From Sysuimicrobium calidum (GTDB taxonomy: Bacteria > Sysuimicrobiota > Sysuimicrobiia > Sysuimicrobiales > Sysuimicrobiaceae), in the NCBI GenBank assembly GCA_031459935.1, contig JAVKHN010000004.1, positions 33,434 to 97,433 on the forward strand: a stretch of DNA of 64,000 bases, read 5' to 3'. The position numbers and the translations under genes were made by a program. Below, one piece after another: positions 31,762 through 38,867 of the stretch. A model generated the notes under the pieces. The model was given only the letters and a program-made list of their open reading frames with translations. It did not search any database and was not told the DNA's origin. The stretch's first letter is position 1, and every line of letters starts with the position of its first letter.

Positions 31762-34098
31762 CTACGAAGTGCAGGATTCGCAGCTGAGCTCGCACCGGTC
31801 CTCGGGGACTTCCAGGTTCCACCGGAGCCTGCGACGGGCCTTGTTCACAGGAACGGTGCTGGGCTCCGCGTACATGCGGGGGGCCATGAACAGGTAGTAG
31901 GTGCTCTTGAGCCCCGCCCGCCAGGCCTCCAGGTACACCCGCTCCATGGCCTCCAGGGAGCGATCCTGGAGGTACAGGTTGCGGGAGATTCCCTGATCCA
32001 CCCACTTCTGGGCCACCGCCGCCACCCGGATGTAGGCCTCGGGGGGGATCCGATAGGCGGTGCGGTGCACTTCCCGAAGCGCCTGCGGGATCTCCGCGAT
32101 CCCCTCGAGGTCGCCCCGTTCCTCCAGGATGCGCGCCCGTACCCGCTCCCAAAGCCCCAATGCCTGCAATTGCTCCACCAGCACCCGGTTCAGCTCCAGG
32201 AACTTGCCCGAGAGGGTGGAGCGGGCGAAGACGTTGGCGTAGTAGGGGTCGATGCCGGGCGTGGTGCCCGCGAGCAGGCTGATGGTGGCGGTGGGAGCCA
32301 GGGCCATCACGGTGCCGTTGCGCATCCCGCGTCGGCATCGGCTCCGCAGCGCATCCCACGGCAGCCGGGCGGACCGGTCCACCCGCACCTCTCCCCGCAG
32401 CCGCACGAGCTCCTCGAGGGTGTCCAGGGGCACCTGGCCCCGGGCCCACCGGCTCTCCGCAAAGGACGGAAAGGGGCCGCGCTCGGTGGCGAGCTCGCAG
32501 CTGCTCATGATGGCCAAGTAGCTGATGAGCTCCACCACCCGGTCCGTGAAGGCACACGCGGCCTCGTCCCCGTAGCGCATTCCCAGACGCGCGAAGGCCT
32601 CCGCAAGCCCCATCACCCCTAGCCCCACGGGCCGCGCTCGGAGGTTGCCCGTGCGGGCCCGTTCGGTGGGGTAGAAGTTCAGGTCGATGACGTTGTCGAG
32701 GCCCCGCATGGCAAGCCGCACCGTGCGCGCGAGCTTGCGTTCGTCCACCCCGTTCCGGGTGAGGTGGCGGGCGAGGTTGATGCTGGCGAGGTTACAGACC
32801 GCCATCTCCTCGGGGCTGGTGGGGAGGTGGATCTCGGTGCAGAGGTTGCTGGAATGGATCACCCCGGGGAGCATGCTGCGGACGTTGCTGGCGTCCTTGA
32901 AGGCGATCCAGGGGTGGGAGGTCTCCTGAAGAGCGGCGAGGATCTCCCGGAAGAGCCCTCGGGCGCTCTCCACCCGCCAGGCCCGTTCGGGAAGTCGGCC
33001 GCCCTGGGCGTCCGCGATCCGGCGGCGGTAGGCCTCCCGGAAGGCCTCCCCCCACAGCTCCGGGAGCTCCGGGGTGTAGAGGGGGTCAAAGAGGTACCAG
33101 GGCTCGTCCCGCTCCACCCGCTCCAGGAACTCGTCCGGAATCCACAGGGCGGTGTTGAGGCTGGGAGCCCGCAGGTACGGGTCTCCGGAGTTGCGTTTGA
33201 GATCCAGGAACGAGCGGATCTCCAGGTGCCAGGGCTCCAGGTAGATGGCGAGGGTCCCGCGGCGGCGGCCGCCCTGACTGATGGCCTTGATGAGGGCGTC
33301 GAACAGGTGCACGAAGGGCACGATCCCGGAACTGGTGCCGTTGATGCCCCGCACGGGGGAACCCACGGCCCGCAGTTTCGTCACGGACGCACCGATGCCG
33401 CCCGCGTACTTGGCGATCTGCCCGAACTCCACGCAGGACTGCAGGATATGGTCCATCTGATCGAGGACGTCCGAGACGTAGCAGCTGCTCAGCTGGTGGT
33501 GCGGGGTGCCTGCGTTGAAGAGGGTGGGGGTGCTGGGAAGGTAGTCGAACCGGCTCATGGCGTCGTAGAACGCGATGGCCCAGCGGTGCGGTTCTTCCTC
33601 CAAGAGGGAGAGCCCCATGGCGACCCGGAGGAACAGGTACTGCGGGAGCTCGAGGATCGCCCGGGTGTCCGGATCCCGTACCAGGTACCGGTCCGCAAGG
33701 GTATAAAGGCCGACAAGCGGCAATCGCTCGTCCCGCTCGGGGCGAAGGGCAGAGGCGAGGCGTTCGAGATCGAACCGCAAGAGCCTCTGATCGAGAGCCC
33801 CGGCCGCGCAGCCCCGCCGCACATACGAGACGAACCCGGCCCGGTAGGTCCGCGGATCCGGCTCCGGGGTTTTGAGCACCTCCCGGTACAGGAGCCGCAA
33901 GTAGAGGCGGCAGCTGAGCCGCTCGTAAGCGGGATCCTCGTGGATCCGAGCCTGCGCGGCCACCAGGGCCGCCTGCTCCCACTCCGCGGCACCGGCGTCC
34001 CGAAGGGCGGGGTCCTGCAGGAGACCTTCGAGGAGGCGTTGGGCTCGGGGAAGCCCGTAGGCGGTTCGTTCGAGCTGGGAGAGGGTTGCCGCGCGCAT
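31762..34098 (-). CDS. nrdA: Ribonucleotide reductase large subunit, class I
   Basis: A 778-residue R1. The substrate-site Cys is in QLSSCYVSD. The loop SSNLCTEIHLP has the Asn, radical Cys and Glu, and the partner Cys follows in VCNLASINL. The tail CELSCESC is the redox pair that re-reduces the active site. ATG 34098 has GGAGGT 7 bases upstream; reading further upstream goes into the cobalamin riboswitch. The N-terminus starts at most about 50 residues before the IHEDPAYERLSCRLYL helix, and no ATP-cone (KRDG motif) is present, so overall activity regulation by dATP through that domain is not expected. Confidence 0.95.
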   Translation of the reverse strand: MRAATLSQLERTAYGLPRAQRLLEGLLQDPALRDAGAAEWEQAALVAAQARIHEDPAYERLSCRLYLRLLYREVLKTPEPDPRTYRAGFVSYVRRGCAAGALDQRLLRFDLERLASALRPERDERLPLVGLYTLADRYLVRDPDTRAILELPQYLFLRVAMGLSLLEEEPHRWAIAFYDAMSRFDYLPSTPTLFNAGTPHHQLSSCYVSDVLDQMDHILQSCVEFGQIAKYAGGIGASVTKLRAVGSPVRGINGTSSGIVPFVHLFDALIKAISQGGRRRGTLAIYLEPWHLEIRSFLDLKRNSGDPYLRAPSLNTALWIPDEFLERVERDEPWYLFDPLYTPELPELWGEAFREAYRRRIADAQGGRLPERAWRVESARGLFREILAALQETSHPWIAFKDASNVRSMLPGVIHSSNLCTEIHLPTSPEEMAVCNLASINLARHLTRNGVDERKLARTVRLAMRGLDNVIDLNFYPTERARTGNLRARPVGLGVMGLAEAFARLGMRYGDEAACAFTDRVVELISYLAIMSSCELATERGPFPSFAESRWARGQVPLDTLEELVRLRGEVRVDRSARLPWDALRSRCRRGMRNGTVMALAPTATISLLAGTTPGIDPYYANVFARSTLSGKFLELNRVLVEQLQALGLWERVRARILEERGDLEGIAEIPQALREVHRTAYRIPPEAYIRVAAVAQKWVDQGISRNLYLQDRSLEAMERVYLEAWRAGLKSTYYLFMAPRMYAEPSTVPVNKARRRLRWNLEVPEDRCELSCESCTS

Positions 34099-34214
34099 CG
34101 GACACCTCCGTCCGGATTTAGGTGGCTGGACCCCGGTGCCACGGAAGGGGACGGAGACGCCCCACGCCTGCGCAGCTTCCGCTTCGCCCCACTCCGCGAG
34201 GGCACCGCGGATCC

Positions 34215-34395
34215 GGCCTGCCGGCAGGTCTTCGGACTCGGGTTCCTCCGGGCAGAACGCCTTCCCAGGCTTGTGGCCCAGTGGCTGTACCGTTCTACCC
34301 GTCCCCCTCACCGCGGCGGGCCCGTCCCGGACTCACGCCCCTGGCAGGCGCTACACCGGCGTTCCCTTTTCACCCCAGAGGGGACCGGCAGGTAC
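34215..34395 (-). promoter_or_regulatory. Cobalamin (B12) riboswitch upstream of nrdAB
   Basis: On the minus strand: GGTGAAAAGGGAACGCCGGTG, then GCCACTGG, CCTGGGAAGGCG and GAGTCCGAAGACCTGCC (some blocks shortened), the conserved order of the B12 riboswitch. CCTGCCGG near the 5' end can pair with CCGGCAGG at the 3' end. About 120 bases separate it from nrdA, and a CTGCCGGCAG inverted repeat sits at its 3' edge. B12 should repress this B12-independent reductase. Confidence 0.9.
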
Positions 34396-34416
34396 TAGAT
34401 TTTGTGTTTGACTTGA

Positions 34417-34445
34417 GTCATAACACCTACATGTTGAGTTGTCAA
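34417..34445 (-). promoter_or_regulatory. Near-consensus promoter of nrdAB
   Basis: Minus strand: TTGACA (34440-34445), 17-base spacer, TATGAC (34417-34422). This is the closest match to the housekeeping consensus in the window. Just downstream, a 16-base stretch near 34392-34407 is a partial match to the NrdR box; I do not call it. Confidence 0.8.
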
Positions 34446-34517
34446 GCGGTGGATGCAGGCTGTTCGGAATCTCCTGACCGGGATGTAGGGAAGCGGATTT
34501 CCGGGGATAATGGAGGC

Positions 34518-36131
34518 GTGACAAGGGTACAGCGACTCAGCGCGAGCGCCCTGGGCGTGGCGGTTCTGGTGGCGATTCTGGGCGCGATCCTGCTGGAGGC
34601 TCCCAGGGCCTGCACGGGCTGGCCTCTCTGCGGAGGGCGGTGGCTGCCGCCTCCGGGAGGGTTGGAGCTGGTGGAGTGGATCCACCGGCTTTTGGCCGCT
34701 CAGCTCGCCCTGCTCGTGCTGCTCCTCTGGCGGGCCGGCCTTAGAGAGGGGAGAGCGCTCCGCCTGGTCTCCCTGCTGAGCTTCCTCGTGGTTCTCGTGG
34801 AGGTGGGGGGGGGGGCCCGGATTGCGCTGGGGGGAGGTTCGTGGGTGTGGTCCAAGCTGCATCGCCTCCTGGGTGTCGGCTCCGTGTACCTGCTCGGGCT
34901 TGCGTGCGTGGCCGCGTTTGAGGCGTCCAAGGCCGCGTGGGACTGCAGGAAGGGGGTGCTCGTGGGGGCTCTGGGCCTCCTGGCGGTGGGGGTTGTGACC
35001 GTGGCGGGGGGGTGGGTGGCTGGACCTGCCGTGATCCTCATCGGGCTCGTGCTGGGCTGGAGGTTCACCGGTTCCGCCGTGGGATTTCTGGGAGCCGGGG
35101 TGGCCATGATGGGAGCGGTGCTGCTGGGAGGCGACGTGCTGGGAACCGGGGGGTTGCGGGCGACGGTGGTGGACGCGGTGGCCGGAGTCGGCGTGGTGGG
35201 GGCCATGGGCGTAGCCGCGGGGCTGAGCGGGTTCGGGGGAGAGCGGGTTGCACGCCGGGAGGGGGAGGGAGGATTCCGGGCGTATCTGGAGCTCGGCAAA
35301 CCCCGGATCGTGCTGCTGCTGCTCGTGACCACGGCCTGCGCCATGTTTGCGGCCGCGGGCAGGGCGCTGCCGTGGGAGGTGGTGGCGGCCACGCTGGTGG
35401 GAGGAGCCCTGAGTGCCGCGGGCGCGAATGCCCTCAACCAGGTCCTGGATCGGGATGTGGACGCGGTGATGGACCGGACGAAGCACCGTCCCCTCGTGAC
35501 CGGCCGGGTGCAACCTCCGCACGCGCTGGCATTCGGCGTGTTGCTGGGGCTTGCGTCCTTCGGGCTGCTGGCGGTCTTTGCGAACCTCCTAGCGGCCACG
35601 CTGGCCGCTCTCGGCTATCTCTTCTACGTACTGGTGTACTCCGTGTGGCTGAAGCGCAGTACGGATCTGAACATCGTGATCGGCGGCGCGGCAGGGGCCA
35701 TCCCGCCGCTCGTGGGGTGGGCCGCGGTGACGGATCGGGTGGACCTCCTGGCCGTGGGGATGTTCCTGGTAGTGTTCCTGTGGACCCCGCCGCACTTCTG
35801 GGCCCTGGCCCTGGTGCGGCGGGAGGACTACGCCCGCGCGGGGATCCCCATGCTGCCCGTGGTGCGGGGAGAGGCACAGACCCGGCGGGAGATCCTGGTG
35901 TATGCCGCGGCCCTGGTGACCGCTACCCTGGGGATGGCGGGCCTGGGAGGTACGGGGCTTCTGTACGGGGCGTCCGCATCGCTGCTGGGTGCACTCCTGC
36001 TGCGGGGGGCGTGGCGGTTGTACCGGGAGAAGACCCTCCAGGCCGCCTGGTCCCTGTTCAAATTCAGCAACGCCTACCTGGCCCTGCTGTTTGCGGCCCT
36101 GGTGGCGGACCGGATCCTGCGCTTCGGTTAA
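34518..36131 (+). CDS. Fusion of a CtaA-like half (haem A synthase type) with CtaB (protohaem IX farnesyltransferase)
   Basis: A 537-residue membrane protein. Residues 1-240 resemble CtaA: paired Cys at 32 and 38 (ACTGWPLCGG), Glu53-x-x-His56 in EWIHRLL and His115 in LHRLLG, which are the first haem/catalytic set. The second CtaA half (residues 145-240) has no His at all. Residues about 254-537 are CtaB, with NALNQVLDRDVDAVMDRT (Asp-rich prenyl-binding motif) and a second motif region near NIVIGG. CtaB makes haem O; CtaA oxidises it to haem A. GTG 34518 is chosen from where the homology begins, but GGAGG is only 1 base upstream, so the start is uncertain (ATG 34431 also in frame). Confidence 0.82.
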   Translation: MTRVQRLSASALGVAVLVAILGAILLEAPRACTGWPLCGGRWLPPPGGLELVEWIHRLLAAQLALLVLLLWRAGLREGRALRLVSLLSFLVVLVEVGGGARIALGGGSWVWSKLHRLLGVGSVYLLGLACVAAFEASKAAWDCRKGVLVGALGLLAVGVVTVAGGWVAGPAVILIGLVLGWRFTGSAVGFLGAGVAMMGAVLLGGDVLGTGGLRATVVDAVAGVGVVGAMGVAAGLSGFGGERVARREGEGGFRAYLELGKPRIVLLLLVTTACAMFAAAGRALPWEVVAATLVGGALSAAGANALNQVLDRDVDAVMDRTKHRPLVTGRVQPPHALAFGVLLGLASFGLLAVFANLLAATLAALGYLFYVLVYSVWLKRSTDLNIVIGGAAGAIPPLVGWAAVTDRVDLLAVGMFLVVFLWTPPHFWALALVRREDYARAGIPMLPVVRGEAQTRREILVYAAALVTATLGMAGLGGTGLLYGASASLLGALLLRGAWRLYREKTLQAAWSLFKFSNAYLALLFAALVADRILRFG

Positions 36132-36200
36132 CCCGCACGACCCCGCCGGAGGGCATTCCACAGCCAAGACGCGGTCTGTGCGTCCGTGGCCACGTGTTCA

Positions 36201-36241
36201 GGGCAGAGGGACCTTCGTTCGTCCTGCCCCGTTAAACGGGG
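36201..36241. terminator. Probable bidirectional terminator hairpins between convergent genes
   Basis: Between the ctaA-ctaB fusion and the convergent gene ending at 36232, GGGCAG...CTGCCC (36201-36206 with 36224-36229) forms an imperfect hairpin. CCCCG-TTAAA-CGGGG (36227-36241) spans the stop codon of the minus-strand gene. No long T-run is present. Confidence 0.4.
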
Positions 36242-37518
36242 CGCTGCTTCACAGAAGCCTCCTGCAGGACGGCCACCATCCACGAGACGCCCATGAGAAA
36301 GGTGTACACCACCGCTCCCGCGAAGAAGGCCCACCCGCCTGCAGCTGCAAGTCCCGGTGCCCCGAGCAGGATCCCCAAAGCCGCCAGGCTACTGCCGCCC
36401 ACGCTCAGGACGAACGCCACAACCCCCTCCCGGGGAAAATATGGGGCCGCGAGCCGGGGAACCTCGTACGCGCTTAAGCCCTTCGCGTACCGGTAGTACC
36501 AGATGAGGAAGGGGGTCACCTTGTATAGCTGCCCCATGATGGCCCAGCTCACCCACCCGGCCAGCACCGCGAATCCGGCAGCAGACGCCACCCGCATCCC
36601 CTCAAGCCTTCCCACGAGCCACCCCAGGGCCAGTGTCACAAGGCCCAGGGTCTGGACCGCGATGGCCCACCAGTACCAAGTGGTGAGGTCCGGAGTCCGC
36701 TGGCGGGCTCCCCGGAAGAATCGCAGAAGGTCCCGGACGTACACCACACCCGCGAGGGCCACAAGCAGAACTCCTCCTCGCGCCAAGCCCGCCTCCGCCC
36801 GCATGGCCGCGATGACCAGGAGTGCCACGGAGACGTTCAGGAGCATAAGCAGCCACCGCAGGGCACCGTCTCCCTCTAGCCGCACCCCCGTGAACCGGGG
36901 CAGCAGGTAGTACGAGACGCTCACCACCAGCTGCCCAAACCACCCCACCATCCCCGCCGCCGCGTGCACGCCCACCCCAGCCCAGAGCAGGAGCCCCGGC
37001 GCGAAGGGGAACCGCCAGTTGAGGGCCATGAGCACGCCCCAACCCGCGGTGACGAACAGGAAAAGCACAGAGAGGAGCACGCCCGCCACAGGCAGACCCC
37101 ATCGCCGGCGGTGGGGCACCATCCGCACCAGGAGGAACACGAACAGCCCCACGCCCGCCCAGAGGATCACCCCTCCAGCGGCTACCCAGCCAGCATCCTG
37201 CCGCAGAAACCCGGCAAGCACCAGGAACAATCCGAGGACGGCGAGGGCGAACTGCAGGAGGGCTGGCCGTCCCGGCCTCCGGGAGATTCCCAGCATGGCG
37301 GGGAACAGCTGGTGGAGCGCTCCCATGGCGGTGAAGGTTCCCCATCCCAGGGTCCCGAGGTGGTTGGCAGCAAGTATGGGCCAGCTGCGCGGGGAACCTG
37401 TGGCCAGGTCCCGGGCCACCCATGCCACCGCGGCCCCGAAGGCCGGGAGCACCAGCACGGCGGTGGCCAGGAAGGGCACGGCGAGGGAGAATCCGGGAAG
37501 TGCCACGAGCCGGCGCAC
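36232..37518 (-). CDS. 12-TM membrane protein resembling haem-copper oxidase subunit I (CcoN-like), function unknown
   Basis: A 428-residue protein with about 12 hydrophobic helices. AANHLGTLGWGTFTAMGALHQLFP (shown in part) near residues 51-72 places two His in helix positions like those of CcoN-type oxidase subunit I relatives. Further His are in GVGVHAAAGMVGW, and GQLYKVTPFLIW closes the family-like C-terminal part. The full His set for copper B is not evident, so it is probably not an oxidase. NnrS-like proteins are an alternative. It is the last gene of a tight operon with ccmF, ccmH and an exported domain protein (6-base gap), which suggests a role with c-type cytochromes or haem. Confidence 0.55.
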   Translation of the reverse strand: MRRLVALPGFSLAVPFLATAVLVLPAFGAAVAWVARDLATGSPRSWPILAANHLGTLGWGTFTAMGALHQLFPAMLGISRRPGRPALLQFALAVLGLFLVLAGFLRQDAGWVAAGGVILWAGVGLFVFLLVRMVPHRRRWGLPVAGVLLSVLFLFVTAGWGVLMALNWRFPFAPGLLLWAGVGVHAAAGMVGWFGQLVVSVSYYLLPRFTGVRLEGDGALRWLLMLLNVSVALLVIAAMRAEAGLARGGVLLVALAGVVYVRDLLRFFRGARQRTPDLTTWYWWAIAVQTLGLVTLALGWLVGRLEGMRVASAAGFAVLAGWVSWAIMGQLYKVTPFLIWYYRYAKGLSAYEVPRLAAPYFPREGVVAFVLSVGGSSLAALGILLGAPGLAAAGGWAFFAGAVVYTFLMGVSWMVAVLQEASVKQRPV

Positions 37519-37524
37519 GGAACG

Positions 37525-38469
37525 CTACGCCCGCGCAGAACTCCCGCGGATCCAGGGCAGGGCCGCGGCTCCTACTCCCACCAGCACAAGGACCCCCACC
37601 ACGAGCCCCGGGAGGATCCGGGAAGGTGCTGCAAGACCGGAGACCTCCAGCACCACCGCGCGCCCGGTGGGCAGGTTCTCCCCCCAGATCCGGAGTATGC
37701 GCTTTCCCTGGACCGTGCGCCCCTCCCGCCGGGGAAGGGCCTCGCTGCGGGCCTCCAGGGGCTCGGGGGCGAACACGTCCAGGGTTGCCACCGGCAGGGT
37801 AACGGGGAGGGTCAAGTAGATCCGGCTCGTCCAGTAGGGGATTCGGTAGAAGAACACCATCTCCCGGAGGCCAGGGGTGACGGGTAGGGAGTCCACGAGG
37901 GCACCATCGGCGTCCAGGCCCAGAGGCACCATGCCCTGCTGCACGGACACCTCCCGGGCGCCGGAGGGGAGCGCGATCCGCACGGTTCCGCCTTCGGAGC
38001 CCACGTAGGTCCGCGGCGCACGGTTCGCGAGCACCACCACCTCCCGCACCTCCAGGACACCCTCCTGCACCGGCTCCAGCAGGAGGGCGCGCCGCGCGAG
38101 CAGTAGACCCCGCGGATCCCGGGTGGTCTCATACACCCGCACGGTGACTTCCAGTTGTCCGTCCGTGGGCTTTAGAGGCCCTACGGTGTAGGCCACACCC
38201 CGGTAGAAGGCTTGCACCGCGTATGCTCGAAACGAGGGATCCATCCGCACCGCGAACCGCCCCGCGGCGTCCGTGCGGGCCACTTGCTCCTGCGGCTCTC
38301 GTCCCGCGGACATCCCCAGCACCCGTATCTCTGTTCCCCCCACGGGCCGGCCCGTCTCCCCGTGCACTACCCGGCCGGAGACGAGCAGGGGCTTGGAGGC
38401 AGAAACCCTGCCGGGGATCAGCGCAAGCCCCAGGATCAGAAGCAGGGCCTTAAGAAAACGCGTCCTCAT
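37525..38469 (-). CDS. Exported, membrane-anchored protein with carboxypeptidase-regulatory-like domain
   Basis: A 314-residue protein. A signal peptide covers residues 1-24 (LLLILGLALIPG). SGRVVHGETGRPVGGTEIRVLG to about residue 100 has the beta-sandwich pattern of the CarboxypepD_reg/peptidase-associated fold, including ARTDAAGRFAV. The middle region is beta-rich and unassigned. The last 40 residues hold one TM helix (GLVVGVLVLVGVGAAALPW) and a short basic tail. The bulk would lie outside the membrane. ATG 38469 overlaps ccmH by 20 bases. Its place between ccmH and the 12-TM gene suggests a partner of cytochrome assembly; no function is known. Confidence 0.65.
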   Translation of the reverse strand: MRTRFLKALLLILGLALIPGRVSASKPLLVSGRVVHGETGRPVGGTEIRVLGMSAGREPQEQVARTDAAGRFAVRMDPSFRAYAVQAFYRGVAYTVGPLKPTDGQLEVTVRVYETTRDPRGLLLARRALLLEPVQEGVLEVREVVVLANRAPRTYVGSEGGTVRIALPSGAREVSVQQGMVPLGLDADGALVDSLPVTPGLREMVFFYRIPYWTSRIYLTLPVTLPVATLDVFAPEPLEARSEALPRREGRTVQGKRILRIWGENLPTGRAVVLEVSGLAAPSRILPGLVVGVLVLVGVGAAALPWIRGSSARA

Positions 38470-38863
38470 CGGAATCAGGCCAGTCCTCTTCCGGGCGCAA
38501 TCCGGCACCCGTCCTCCCGAACCGCGCCACCACGTACGCGAGCCCGCCCAGGATGGCCAGGGCGGGCGCCAGCCACACGAGAGCCCCCAACCCGCGTCGA
38601 GGCGGTTCCGCGAGGATCCCTTCCCCGTACCGCTCCACGAAGTACGCCACGATGGCCTCCGGCGACTCCCCGCGCTGCAGCCGCTCGCGGATGAGGGCCC
38701 GCATCTGGGCCGCGAGCTCCGAGGTGGACTCCGCCACCGTGCGGCCCGCGCACACCGGACACATGAGCCGGCTCGCCACCTCCCGCACCCGGTCCTCGAG
38801 GCTCGATGCGGAGGCGATCACGGCGAGGGCGAGCACCAACCCCACGGATACGAGTCCGCGCAT
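38450..38863 (-). CDS. ccmH: Cytochrome c-type biogenesis protein CcmH
   Basis: A 137-residue protein: signal sequence, then SRLMCPVCAGRTVAES with the redox LMCPVC pair, a helical domain with VERYGEGILAEPP, and a TM segment (VWLAPALAILGGLAYVVA). The last 25 residues are acidic. CcmH reduces apocytochrome c Cys for haem ligation by CcmF in the periplasm or outer face. It starts 4 bases after ccmF. ccmE and the other Ccm genes are not in the window. Confidence 0.93.
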   Translation of the reverse strand: MRGLVSVGLVLALAVIASASSLEDRVREVASRLMCPVCAGRTVAESTSELAAQMRALIRERLQRGESPEAIVAYFVERYGEGILAEPPRRGLGALVWLAPALAILGGLAYVVARFGRTGAGLRPEEDWPDSDEDAFS

Positions 38864-38867
38864 CCGC

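Noticed and set aside
34099..34311. N-terminal extension of nrdA up to 34311
   Set aside because: It would translate the cobalamin riboswitch. ATG 34098 has a good ribosome site and the extension has no family similarity.
34392..34407. NrdR box next to the nrdAB promoter
   Set aside because: Only about 12 of 16 positions fit and no second box is found at the usual spacing.
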